DNA of 64,000 nt. It comes from Prorocentrum cordatum (lineage: Eukaryota > Sar > Dinophyceae > Prorocentrales > Prorocentraceae). The translations under genes and the position numbers were made by a program. Positions 44,183-55,817 of this stretch are shown here, piece by piece (position 1 is the first letter of the stretch; each line of letters starts with the position of its first letter). Below the pieces are notes generated by a model. The model saw nothing but the letters and a program-made list of their open reading frames with translations, ran no database searches and was not told the origin of the DNA. Location: positions 533,335 through 597,334 of the forward strand of contig CAUYUJ010021137.1 of the NCBI GenBank assembly GCA_963575745.1. The letters are read 5' to 3'.

Positions 44183-46188
44183 TACCGACTGGACAAGGCG
44201 CCCCTCGGTTACAGTACCGGCGGATCTCTACCTCTATCACCGAGATCTACAAGTTGCAGCAGGCCCCCGCAGACCTGGTTGGTACGCCACTCGACGTCAT
44301 CACGTACCTCCTCGCCTTCCGCACTACCGACTGGAAGAACAAGACGCTGGCCAACAGCGTGGAGAACACCATAGTCTGCGGGCAAACCCTCCTCTCACGG
44401 GCCAAGGCCACCATCAAGGTCCAGGCCCCTGGCATGCCACCCACAGTGGTGCGGAGCGGCAGAGTCGCAACACCCGACCGAGGCACCGACCACCACCCCT
44501 TTCTCCGACCATGAAGTGGACAATGCAATCGGACAGGTCTTTCAACGGGTCAGGGGCCTACCATCGACCGTGGCGCTCGATGAAGGCGCCAGGCGCCACC
44601 GGCTCAACGGCGACGCCACGCGGGCCCTTGCTGCCACCGCGCAACACCACGTAACTGTCGTGCACGGACCCCTGGGAACCGGCAAGACAGTCTTCTCAGT
44701 CGTCACCGTGGACACTTGGGCCGACTCACTCCCTGAAGGGCAAGCGGTGGCGCTGACTGCAGGTTCCAACGCAGCCGCGGACCAGCCAGCCCTCGGTCTC
44801 GGCAGCGCACACCAGGCGGGCAGACTAGGGCAGAGGACAGGCTACCCCAGCAGATGCGTCTGTCTGGCCAGAGACTTCCGAGTGACGAAGGCATTGGCCT
44901 CGCTCACCCCGGGGGGCACTTTTTCAGGGCGCGCGGTAGGCCCCCATCCGAAGGCGGATCCTCCAAAGAATTCACCGCATTCCGTGCCCAGCTCCTCAAG
45001 GCCGCCAAGGCGATCATCGCAACGCACGAATCCGCGGATGCCCTCAGGAACGCCGCTCCGGTAGCCTTGCTCATCATCGACGAGGCAGGGCAAGCCCATG
45101 AGCTTATGGCTGCCATGTCGCTCGACAGCGCCATCCGCTCAGGCGGACATCTGGTGCTGGTAGGTGACCCTAAGCAGCTTCCCCCCGCCGTCCTTTCCAG
45201 AAAGGCCGCCGACTTCGGGCTCTGCCTCTCCATCTTCGATCGGCTGCGCACCGCCCTGGGAGACGAAACAACAGCTGTGGTGCAGCTAAGCCTCTGCTAC
45301 CGCATGCGCCCCCTGCTTCTGTCATGGCCGAACGTTGCCTTCTACAACAACGCAATGCGTTCTGGGCTCACTGACCCCTTCACACAGAGGCCGCTGATCA
45401 AGGGACTACCATGGCGGAGGCTACCGCTCTGGGATGACGAAAGGCTTGAAGCACTTGCCGAGGCCACGGCCGCCCCCAAGGAAGACATGGAGAAGATGCT
45501 ACGGGACCTGGCGCCAGGTACCTATCGCGAGGAAGAGCGGCACCGGTTTCTCCTTGTCGACAACCCCTCCCTCGAGGTCACTTCAAGGCTCCATTCAGGG
45601 TGCGCGAATCTGCCGGAGGCCGCGCAGGCAGTGGACATCGCACGCGCCCTCTTGCCTGCCTTTGATAACGGCGCAACGGTGCGTGTCGTGGTGGGTTACC
45701 AGCTGCAGTGTGCAGTGCTGGAGAATGGTTGGTCCCAGTCAGGGAAAAGCATCAGTGGCGCCCTCGGACAAGCCAAGGCCAGGGGCAAAGGGAAGGGCAA
45801 GGAAGGGTCAGCCCAGGCTGGTGGATCCCCTTCACCCCCCCCCACGTGCGCCACTGACACCAAGGACCACGCAAGCGTGTTCGTGCAGTACAGTTCTCCT
45901 CTCACTGGCCTCGATCTGCGCTTCCCCGGATTACGGCAGCTCGCTGAGGAGCGCCTTGCAGACGGCAGGCTCACCATCTCCACCGTCGGCTCCAGTCAAG
46001 GCGCCGAGGCTGATCTGGTCATATACCTGACCACTCGGTCCAGCAAGTGGCATGACTGGGGATTCATGGACAACCCCAACAGGGTGAATGTAGCGATCAC
46101 CCGCGCCACCACCAACGTGGTCATCATCGGTGACGGAAGGATGTTTGGCACAGCCACAGGCGCCCGCCTGCGGGAGCTGTCAGAGTAG
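44179..46188 (+). pseudogene. UPF1/NAM7-like superfamily 1 RNA/DNA helicase
   Basis: Three frames build one SF1 helicase. 44179-44514 has DVITYLLAFRTTDWKNKTLA, a possible 1B-like part. Frame 44516-45064 holds Walker A, GPLGTGKT (bases 44666-44689), after LNGDATRALAATAQHHVTVV. Frame 44854-46188 holds the rest: Walker B IIDEAGQ (residues 74-80), GDPKQLPP (104-111), LCYRMRP (147-153), motif V TISTVGSSQGAEADLVI (374-390) and motif VI NRVNVAITRATTNVVIIG (409-426). This series is diagnostic for the UPF1/NAM7/Dna2 type. The first frameshift is near 44515, the second between 44800 and 44950. A Lys/Gly insert (KARGKGKGKEG) sits between the RecA-like lobes. ATPase residues are intact. Confidence 0.85.
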
Positions 46189-47184
46189 GGAAGATTCGCC
46201 AAGCTATGGGCCCGCTTCAAAGGTGACGACCTGGGCTCAAGGTGGAAGCTCGAGACCGATGAGGAGTTCGACCCCATCAGAGACCTCGCAACGTGGATCC
46301 CTGCGGCCCCCTCCCACACCGTGGACGACACCTTAAAAAGGCTTCGACGACGCCATCAAGAAGGCCAAGGCCTCCATGGAAAACAATTTCGCCGACCGCA
46401 TTGCCGCCCCGCTCGACCCCCTTTTCTCCTGGGACAAGCTCGGCGAGGCCATCGTAGGCAGCTTGCAGAGGCTGGTCGAGGACCCGGCAATGGGAGTCAT
46501 CCTTTACACCGTGGCCGGGCTCCACCCCCACAAATGGTCCAATGGGCGCCACCCCGAGACAGCCTGGCAGCCTCGATCGGGAAGCATGGAGCCACCTCGG
46601 GTACTGCACGGACGTTGAACTTGGGATCGACGCAAGCAACCTTGTCTACAACCTGACGTGGGCGGCCCTGGTCTGGTTCCTGGGGCCGAGCACCCCCTGG
46701 GCCAAGTCCCAATGCATGGTCCCGCTGGACTCACTCCCCCTTTGCCCCACGCTAAGGGTACTAACCGCCGCCCCAAGCCCACCAGCAGGTGCACTCCTGG
46801 TGGAATGCTCGCCAAATTCCCCGCGGCCTGGAGTCCAGACACGGGCAATTGCAAGCGACATAGGGTGCACCCTGGGATGAAGCACCTGCGTTCACTGCTC
46901 CGCACAGGCCAAGTCAACTCGACGCCCAGACACGCCCTCTGCAGCAGCGACGGGCTCCCGCTTAACACCCCCGCGCTTAGGGTCTTCCTGGTGGTAATGA
47001 TGCTGCAGCTCCGGGAACCACGCGCAACGCTCTGGCCATTCCCGCATCCTGAGGCCACGGGGGTCATAATTGAGGCCGCCATGGGCCTCTGCCTCCCCTG
47101 GCAGGAAGCCCACGAGGAGTTCCGTACCAGTTCGCCGCCAGATGGGGCTTCAACCTGGCTAACTTCGCCTCCCTCCACGCCAAA
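46189..47184 (+). pseudogene. Region downstream of the helicase, several short frames
   Basis: After the TAG at 46186-46188 the same frame reads on as RFAKLWARFKGDDLGSRWKL, so the stop may be a mutation. Coding texture then moves to 46376-46618 (ENNFADRIAAPLDPLFSWDK; AIVGSLQRLVEDPAMGVILY) and 46542-46720 (ASNLVYNLTWAALVWFLGPS). The remainder to 47184 is less clear. It is probably the C-terminal extension of the helicase protein. No domain is recognised. Confidence 0.4.
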
Positions 47185-48207
47185 ATGGAAGAGGCCATTC
47201 GTTACATCACCACGCTGGCCACCTTTGCCCACCATCACCTCGCTGCATCCGCCCACGCCTGCCCTACGACGTGGTCAGAAATGCTGGAGCATGACTTCAC
47301 CCTCGAAGCCCCCATGCGCGTACTGGAAGTGATAGTCCAGCCCGCGGACGTCAGTCAGCTGAGCCTGGGAGGCTGCTCCATTTGCCAGTTACACAAGGAG
47401 CTTGCTGGCACAGACGAGGGACTCGGCTGTCCACGCACCATGGCAGACGTGGAGTACATCGGAGGTGGAATCGCCATGTCCAACCGTCGCTTAGACGAGG
47501 ACCTCCCCGCCTCTCCAGCCCTTGGCTCAGTGCTCATCCCCCCCTACGTGCGTGATGACAGATTTTGCAAGTTGCAACAAGGCGCCAGCTATAACTGCGA
47601 CGATTGCCCCAACGCGGGGATGCAAGGCGCAGCCGGCACCTGGGAAGACGACGACGCGCGTGAGCTGCTAGCGCAGAACTGCGCACAGGCATACATGCGG
47701 GGAAAGAACTGCAGGTGGCTCTGTGAGCTGTGCTGGGTCAGGTCCCTGGAACAGAAAGTGGTTGAGGTACCCATCCCAAACCATACGGACGGTGGTGCCA
47801 AGAAGACCCTGCAGCAGCGCCTGCAGGAGTACAAGCGCAGACTGGAAGGGGCACGCTTTCGCAAGAAAGCTCGGACCCTCCCACCCCTGGCCAGCTTACC
47901 GATTGGGTACGGGCGACCAAACAGCGCACCAACCTTTTCTACCTTGAAGGACCTCGTCATGCGCGCACCGCTTGCCCTCCAGCCATCAAGCGCCGGCGCC
48001 GCCCTCCCACCTCACAGGCTGTCTGATGGCAGGTTCGGGGCAGACGCGCACCGTGCGAAAGTGTACGCGGCCATGTGCGACACATGCCCTCAGGGTCTCC
48101 GCTGCTTGCGTGGGAAACCGGTCGCCCAGCCCTCGGTTGCTTCATGTGGCGCCCCGAGCCAGAGGCACTGTGCAACGAACAGACAGGCCTGCCACCGTGA
48201 GAGATGA
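47185..48207 (+). pseudogene. Cys-rich protein with several CxxC pairs
   Basis: A 340-residue frame with protein-like start (MEEAIRYITTLATFAHHHLA). Cysteine pairs are CSIC (about residue 70), YNCDDC (about 138), NCRWLCELCW (about 179) and MCDTCPQGLRC (about 292). Between them lies a basic coiled segment (TLQQRLQEYKRRLEGARFRK). CxxC pairs suggest one or two zinc-binding folds. It is same-strand and close to the helicase, so it may be a nucleic-acid-binding partner or part of the same polyprotein. No family is recognised. Confidence 0.45.
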
Positions 48208-50506
48208 TGCCTACCCTCTGGATCAGGCAGCAGTGGAACGCGGAATGGGCTTGCAGAAGGTGCCTCATACACATTTGGAATGTCGCGCCGGGCGTCCCTG
48301 ACCACATTCTTGACCACTACTCGTCCGAGGTATACCCCACTGTCCCCACCCAGCGGCAGATCACATCGGAAGTGCCAGGAGACAGCCACAGCTACGACGT
48401 GTGCGCACACCTCTCAGCAGGAAGCAGTGCGGCGGTGAATGACGCGTTCGCACGATCCACACCCCACGAGGACCGCTCGTCATCACACGACAAGGAGATC
48501 CGCAAGCAGGATGGTCAAACAGGAGTAGACGACAGGGCCTCCAGCAGCTACTCCTTCCCCGAATTGCCGCCACCCCCGTGCTCCTACTTGCCCGCGCTCT
48601 CCACCCTCAGTCTGGAAGGGGCTGAGCCGGACGGCCCAGTCCACGCCCTGGTCAAGTACATGATTGAGTGGAGCCACACAATCTACACCCTATGGGCCGC
48701 CCATGCGCAGCAACAAAGAGAGAGCATCAAAGGTGACACAATCGACGAAACAAGTTGGCCGACCGAACTGCTGCCCCCCTGCTTGGAAGACGGTATGCGG
48801 AGAAGACATCCCAGACAACGGCCACCCACCGTGCGTTCCAGGGGACGGACAGCGGACAAGCGGCAGCCAGGGTCGTCTCACACCTGGTGGATGGGAACCA
48901 GAAGTACCAAGAGGACTGGGACCGCTACGCAGACAACCTCGCCAACCAGAAAGGGCAGGGCTCCTGCCGACAGCCGCTTCACATCCTCACGGCGTTCCTT
49001 ACCAGACTGGAAGGCTCCGACTTGACCAGGGGAACCATCGATCACCTCGCTGCCCTGCCCCTGGAGCCGGCCGCTAGCAGCTCAGACCGCGGTGAATCAC
49101 CAGCTGCTCGCCGAGTGAAGGACCACGGAGCACCCCCGACCCGCGCTGACGCGCCACCCCCTCAGCCCGCCGAGTCTGACCAGTCCCCTGCAGCCCAGGA
49201 AGAGGAGCAGTCCCCACCAAAGCACTGGAGAGGCGAAGGCGATGTGGAAGGGGTCGATTGGGGCGAAGAGACGGGCAGGAGATCCGAGTCTGACGCCCAT
49301 GCGCGAACTAGCCCGCAGGACATCTCCGTAGACTCCGGCTCGCAGGTCAGCCCCACCCATCCCGAGGACGACGTTAGTGACACAGCTCCTCCTGCGGATG
49401 ACAAGGTGACCCAGGACCCCCCACAGCTCTGGACAAAACCTCCTGACAGGACCGATTCAGAAGCCTGGTCCCCATGCGAACAGGCAGCCGCCAGAGGAAC
49501 ACTCAGAGAAAGGTACGCCCCGGGCGACCCTCGTACCAGGGAGGATCGGACCCGGAGTCTGAACGCCGCGCGGGACATCAGGACTCTGGTATATGCGGAG
49601 GGCGAAGGTGGCCGGCGTGCACCCGCGTTTGACGAGGTCAGGGCCGCAGAACGCTCGGCCACCCCGCCGCCGCGCGACTCCTCCCGAGCACGGCGCGCCA
49701 CCCAGGGCCCATGGAACGACGCGCGGAGTGCGCCAACACCCGCAGCACGCCCTGACGATCCCATGGGAGGCATCCCCATGTACATGTTTTCTATTGACAG
49801 TGCGGACGTCGCAAGGGACGAACCAGCACCTGAAAATATTTCACGGCTGCAGAAGACGCTGGGAGGTGCGTTTAACGGAGTCTGGGGCGCCTGGGTCAAG
49901 AGGGCAGCATGCAGGCAAGGGGGCCGCTACATCAAGTCTGATCCCATTCTGCACGACGGTGCAACGATTTCCTCCAGGCATGGAGCAAAGCGGGAGTTGA
50001 CGCCTACAAGATCCAGCTCCACGGTGACTGGCCGAGTGTCATGCAAACTCATGCCGCGCGACGCCAGACCGCGCACGCGGCGGGTCCGTCAGCAGCGGCC
50101 GCCCACCCCCATGGACCGCTGCAGGCAAGGAGGCTGCAAGGGCAGCCCCGCCAGACCAGTGGACAGGGGCATCCAGCTCAGGCTCGGTTGGCGCGCATGG
50201 CAGTCCTGGGGCGCGCGTGGGGGCACCAAGGGGCGACATGGACCGACGCGGACTGGAAGGCGAAGGGCAAGCGTTACTCTCCGAGAGGAGAACACCAGTA
50301 CGCTGACAAGCGCCCGCGAGGGCGGGGCTCCCGACCCAGATGACGGGGGCGCAACGTGGATCCGCCCGGGTCTCGGCCATCCCCCCCAGGCGCGAAGAGG
50401 GCCGCAACGCTCGCTGACATGGCCCACCAACTCACGTGCTGCCTGCAGCGGTAGCACATGCCCCCATCCCTGCGCGGCATGCGCCGCAACCCCCCATCCC
50501 CAGTAG
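48204..50506 (+). pseudogene. Long, mostly disordered protein at the end of the helicase region
   Basis: 48204 onward starts RQQWNAEWACRRCLIHIW, with a CxxC, and has an ordered helix near 48640 (VHALVKYMIEWSHTIYTLWA). Near 48790 the coding texture moves to the frame 48755-50506 (583 residues): KYQEDWDRYADNLANQKGQG and LHILTAFLTRLEGSDLTRGT. A long acidic, Pro/Ser-rich disordered part follows, with a last ordered-looking block at about 49780-49910 (MYMFSIDSADVARDEPAPEN; ISRLQKTLGGAFNGVWGAWV). The last 200 residues are Arg-rich and doubtful. No family is recognised. Confidence 0.4.
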
Positions 50507-51175
50507 GTTTCACCTGCAGCGCCCGGCTTCTGCCGCAATGCCCTGTGCTTCCTCCTTTGGGGCGGAGGAGCGCCAATGCCCTTGCGCTGCGCGTTCAGAC
50601 AGCCCGCGCTGGTCTCGTGGACCTTGCAGCGCCCTGCCTCGACCCATTACGCGCTGCCCTCGCGGGGGCGAGGGGCACCTGTGAGCGTCGCTGATAGACA
50701 GCCCACGCTGGAGACGTGGACCTTGCCAGGCCCTTCGCCCCCGCTGCCATCGCTGCGCGGGGGTGCGGCCACGGCCTCCATCACGGAGGCCACCGCCGGC
50801 ATAGACTCTCGGGTCGTCTGTGCCCGCCCAGGGCTGCCCACTTTGGACGACAGTGACCGGTGGCTGAAATAACCCACCCCTGCGTTCCACCCTTTCTGGC
50901 ACCGTGTACGGCAGTGGTCGGAGTAACCAGCTGCCGCACTACCAGCACTCAGCCCCAGTCGCCTCATGGGCTATGGGGCCGTCGGTGCCACCCCTCCAGG
51001 ACAGCCTACTTTGGACGGCAAAGAATGGTGGCTGAAATATCCCACCTCCTGCGCTCCACCTCTTTGAAATAGCATATTGTACGACTGCGGGGGGGGGGGT
51101 CGAAGTACCGCTCCGCCCGCGATCTGACACATTCCCACGTGGTGTGGTAGCTCCTCGCGCGGGCGACCAGGATCG
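50507..51175. repeat. Short tandem duplications, no gene
   Basis: A segment with ACAGCCCRCGCTGG..GTGGACCTTGC occurs at about 50600 and 50699. Another, with CTTTGGACGRCARWGANYGG..TGGCTGAAATA, occurs at about 50843 and 51009. A G run lies at 51088-51097. These look like eroded tandem duplications of about 100 and 165 bases. Confidence 0.6.
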
Positions 51176-51179
51176 CCTA

Positions 51180-51625
51180 TAGAGTTCAGCGGCCACTGGC
51201 TGCGCCCCCTCTTCCTTATCATTCACGATGTCCTTGCGGCTTTTGGCTGCGCCCTCCACCGGACGCGTTCACAGTGTCTCTGCGGCTCTTGGCTGCGCCC
51301 CCCATCCTGTTCGCCAAGATTGCACCAATCACTGCGAGTCAGGCGACTGGGCACCCCCCCCGCGCCCTGGGCTGTGGTGGCGACCCCTTCTCCTCCTTCT
51401 CCTCCTCCTCCTCCTCCTCCTCCTCCTCTCGCCCTTCATTCGCAATTATCTGCGGCTTTTGGCTGCGCCCCCCCTGCGATGTGCGTTGCGATCGATGAGG
51501 TGCTCCGCCCTGGGTCGGTCCGTGCTTGGACGCCCAGGGCGCAGCACCTGTGCCCAGCGGCATCTGCATGCACCCCCCCCCGTTCATTCACAAGTCTCTG
51601 CGGCTCTTGGCTGCGCCCCCCCCGC
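51180..51625 (+). repeat. Cluster of five GCGGCTTTTGGCTGCGCCC modules
   Basis: Cores begin at 51189, 51236, 51282, 51452 and 51600. Most are preceded by ATTCAC or TTCAC and a pyrimidine tract (a CTCCTCCTC run at 51390-51428) and followed by a C run. Same strand as the copies at 27465-27600 and 42681. The cluster lies just past the helicase region, so it may mark its 3' end. Confidence 0.85.
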
Positions 51626-53209
51626 GATCACAGGCAGAGATAGCATCGTGCGAGGACATTGCGTCCAGGGAGCGGACAGTGTCGACCAACCCAGCAGGTG
51701 AGCACACTGACCTGTGGACAGGCTTCCGGCGACGGTCTGCCTACCCCAGCCCCGGGCGCACACGCCTTCCGCAGGGGCAGCGTGGCAGGTGGTGGACGGG
51801 GGAGATACCGCGCACCGCGCCGTACGAGCGGCCTGCATCGCCTGGTTCAGCCCTCAGCGGACAGGCGGTTGCCCTTCTCGGCGCAGCCACGCGCCTTGCC
51901 CTCGCCAGGGCATCACATTGGCGGGCCCCCGGACTTCGCGCGCCGGATACGATGTGGATACTGGCAATCGGCTGGCTGCCAGCCTGCGTACGCTGTCGCG
52001 ATGCTGCAGTGGAGTGGGGTCAGCCCTTCCCCGTTGACACTGCGCTCAGCGGCAGGCGGTGCCACCCCCCACCTGCGTATCGCCCTGATCTACGTTGACC
52101 CGGTCATGGCGCTACCACAAGGACGTCGCTCCGGCTTCGTGAAAGGTGGAGATAGGCGTGTGCGCTCACCTCACTTCCGGTATTACCTGACGTCGGGCTT
52201 CACCAGGGAGTGGCCCTGCACGAGTGGTTCACCCTTCTGCAGTTCATGGCCGTTCCCCAAGCAGACCCGAGTCGCATCTGCCTCTGTCAGCACTTGCAAC
52301 GTTCTGCACCGCGAGAGTCGGATACGTTGTGTACGCGCTGGCTATAGGCTGGAGGTGGCGATACCTCGTGTCCGCTGACTGGGCCGTCTTCCCTCTCATG
52401 TGCAAGGGTGGGCTTTGGCCGAGTTCTGCGACAGTGAGCCATGGTGAGTGAGGCTGCTCTCTGCGCCGCTTTTCCTTCTCTTACTGACGCTGTGTGCCTC
52501 GACTGACGTTTGCAGCGGCTCTCTTGCCCCCCTCTCGGCCTCGCTTCCGTGTGTCGTTCGGCCGGAGATTGGCGCCGACAGGGCGACTTCTCCCCGCTGT
52601 TACAGTGCACATGGCCTTGCCGTACAGCCGTTGCCGCCGCTCGTTGCGACGTGGCGCCCCCGCCCGCTGGTGCGACTTCTCCACGCTATGCGGCAGTTGC
52701 CGCCGCGCGTTGCGACGTGGCGCCCCCGCCCGCCGGGATGTCGGCGTCGGTCTACGGTGCTTAAGTTGGGTCATTTTGTCCCTTGCATGTGCATGCGCCT
52801 CTCCGGTTAATCATATTCGTCCTGCGCCCCGTTCGATGCGCCGCTTCCTGATCTTCGCCTTGGGGCCGCCAACAAAAAAAGTAAACCCACCTTTATGCTG
52901 TCGTGTCCCGTAGCGCCTCTGACTCCGCTTGCGCCTTCGCTTGCGGACGCGACCAACAAGTGAACCCACCAGTTGGGGCACTCGCGGCCCGTGTTACTCT
53001 TCCGACGCTTTTGGCGCGCTCGCCCCTTGCAGCGGAAAAAAGTAACCCCGCCAGCCGCTCTTTAGGCCGTAAGTTAGAGCTTGGCGCGGCTGCCTCTTCT
53101 CTTGACGGCGCGCGGTTGGACCGCGACGCTCTCGAAGGAAAGCGCAACCTCACCAGCCCATCCAGAAACTATGTCCAGAGGAATGCCTCGATCAGGGAAG
53201 TGGGCAGCA
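51626..53209. other. Unique and locally duplicated DNA, no gene recognised
   Basis: A TTGCCGCCGC..CGTTGCGACGTGGCGCCCCC segment is duplicated at 52631 and 52697 (66-base step). Two diverged blocks with GGATACGNTGTG near 51946 and 52319 are related. Open frames are short or G+C-driven. Confidence 0.45.
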
Positions 53210-54110
53210 CACAGAGGAAGGGCCCCCCAGTGGAGGCCTCTTGGAGCGTCTGGGGGGCCTTTTGGCGGTCCCGGACGCCTCTTAGAGCGTCTTGGGTGCT
53301 TCGGAAAGCTTCTTGGGGCCTCTTGGGGGTCTCTTTGAAGCCTCTTGGAGGCCTCTTGGGCGCCTGTTGGGGCCTCCTGGGGCCTCCTGGGCGCCTCTTT
53401 GGGCCCTCTTGAACCGCTCTTGGGAGCCTTGGGAACGCTCTTGGAGCCCGCTTGGGCCATCTTAGGAGCCATCTTGAGGCCTCGGATGGCCATCGGAAGC
53501 GAAAAGGCGAGAACGCCAAAAACATGGATGTTCCTAAGGTTTGGGAAGGATTTTGGCCTCTTCGGGGCCTCCTGGGCCGTCTTGGAGAGGTCTTGGGGCC
53601 TCTTGGAGCATCGTGGAAGCCATCCTGAGGCATCTTGGGATATCTTGAGCCATCTTGGAGGCCATCTTGGGCTCTCCCAGGCTCTCTCGGAGTCATCTTA
53701 AGCAGTGTCCGCCCCCCCCCCAGGAGGCCAACATGTGGCCAAAGCCTTCGTAACATCAATGATTTTGGCATTCTCGCCGAGGCCTCTTGGAGCGTCTTAG
53801 GTTCCCCTGGGGGGCCTCTTGGGGCCTCTTGGGGGTCTAGATTGGGAGCCTCTTGGGGGCATCCTGGGGGCCTCTTGGAGACCTCTTGGGGCCTCCTGGC
53901 CACCTCTTGGGGATTGGGACACTCTTGGGAGCCTTGGGGGCGCTCGTGGGGCCATCTCGGAGGAGACCGATCAAAGAAAGGGGGTTCCTTAATAAGCGCC
54001 GCCCCCCCCCAGGAGGCCCAAATGGGGCCAAACTCATAGTACAACAAATGTTTTTTTGGCTTCCTCGCCGAGGCCATCTGGACGCCCTGACCGCTCGCGG
54101 GGCGCCCCGT
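53210..54110. repeat. CCTCTTGGGG-type short repeat with a 70-bp unit duplicated
   Basis: Dozens of imperfect GGCCTCTTGGGGNCTCTTGG copies at about 10-base steps. Two related 70-base units, running from CCCCCAGGAGGCC to TTTGGCNTYCTCGCCGAGGCC, lie at 53718-53790 and 54004-54078. A third, diverged one is near 53460-53530. The long minus frame (54239-53169) is repeat translation. Confidence 0.8.
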
Positions 54111-54284
54111 CCAGGTCCGGGGTGGGGGGGGGTAGGGGCAGGAGTCAAGCCACCCTCCCCGCCCGCATGTCGCTTCGTTCACTCCCACCCGCCCTCCCAA
54201 CACATACGTAGCACCCGAGTCTGGCCCGAGCCTCAGCATATTCAGCAGTCGTCTTTGGATGGGCAGCTATTGGGGGCCAATCCG

Positions 54285-54605
54285 CCGCCGCCGCCGCCTC
54301 CGCCGCCGTTGCCGCCGCCGCCGCTGCCCGCCGCCGCGGCCGCCGCGCCGCCGCTGCCGCCGTCGCCGCCGCCGCCGCGCGCCGCCCGCCGCCGCCGCCG
54401 TCGCCGCCCACGCTGCCAAACGCCGCCGCTGCAGCCGCCGCAGCCGCCGCAGCCGCTCCCGCCACCGCCACCGCCGCTGCCGCCGCCGTCGCCGCAGCCG
54501 CCGCCGCCGCCGCCCCCGCCGTCGCCGTCGCCGCCGCCATCGCCGCCGCCGCCGCAGCCGCCGCCGACGCCGCAGCTGCCGCAGCCGCCGCTGCCGCCGC
54601 CAAGT
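54285..54605. repeat. CCG triplet microsatellite
   Basis: CCG with CAG, CTG and TCG variants. It gives poly-Pro, poly-Arg and antisense poly-Gly/poly-Ala frames. Confidence 0.95.
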
Positions 54606-55817
54606 GTACTCTGTATTGTTTTTTGACATGTATGGTGGGGGGAAGCCGCATCGGGTTGTTTGCCCATGCTCCGAATTTGGAGACAGGATGTGTGTTTGGT
54701 TGTTTTTTTGTAATGGGTGGTGGGGGGGTGCCCTTATGGTTCTTGGTTGGCTACCAGTCGCTTGTGGGAGGGGGTGTTCACTAATCGGGAACACGGATAA
54801 ACCCTTCCCGAAGGGGAAAAAAGGGGGTTGGAAGAGGAGCCGCCCTAAACCACCTACGCCCAGAGGGCTGGTTGGATTCTGATAGGGTTCAAAGGGGATC
54901 CCAGTAGGATCGGATCCCAGTAGGATGCCCCCCTAGGAATTAATTTGTCGGTCCTGACGATATTCTTCGGCGGTTCCCCCGCCTCGGGCATGAATTCATC
55001 AGTTTCAGTGAGAGTGATAACGCCAGGGGGATCGCCCATTCGGGTTCAGAGTTATCCCCCCGTCCTCCATCCATTATTCTTCCGTCGCTCCCTCGCGCGT
55101 TTGGCTGCAGCCGTCCCGAATGGGGGCTGTTTGCGCGCACCCCTCCTTGACGCCACTGCTGATCGCACGGCTCAAGCCGTTCAGAGGCAGGGCTCGAGGT
55201 GCTCCACCCGGGGAGACGTGAGACTCGCGTGCGCCAGATTTCGGGTTGGCCGGCGCGTTTTGACGCGCGCGTCCTGGATTTCGACGGCCCAGTTTTCGTG
55301 AGCTGTCTGCAGCGGGAGCTCGCGTCAAACGTCAGGCTGGGACTCGTCATGTTCATGATGGCCCCGTTGGGCCAAACCCGAGTCCCCCGAACCCGAGTCC
55401 CACTTCTCCCCGATCCATGTTTGATCGTTCACCAGATGTGGAATTTGACCGGGTGGAAACATCTTCTTCTGCTGCTCCTCCACAGTGATAGCCAGGTGAT
55501 CAATGATGCCAGAAGGTGCCTGGATTCCTCAACGGAGATTGCGAAGGCCTTGCGGCCGGTGCCGCCGACCCTGAAGACGACGACGCTGACCACGACGAGG
55601 CAGAAGCAGGAGGAGGAGGATGAGGAGGAGCCGCATGAGGAGGAGGAGGAGGCGGAAGACGACGCCCAGGAGGTGGAGGAGGTGAAGGAAGAGAAGGCAG
55701 AACGCGCCTGGATTCCTCCACGGAGACTCCCCTGCAGGCGATCCGCGGACGACTTGTGGGCACCGCCCCTCGTTGCCGTCTCCCGAGGCGCCGTCGATGC
55801 TCGTGCGGTGCATAGTT
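54606..55817. other. Unique DNA with GAG run, no gene recognised
   Basis: Plus frame 55199-55891 (230 residues) contains GWKHLLLLLLHSDSQVINDA and then a GAG-encoded poly-Glu stretch (55605-55700). It ends inside the small inverted-repeat element at 55818, which argues against an intact gene. Other frames are shorter. Confidence 0.4.

Noticed and set aside
53169-54239. 356-residue minus frame rich in PQEAPRRP
   Set aside because: Direct translation of the CCTCTTGGGG decamer repeat.
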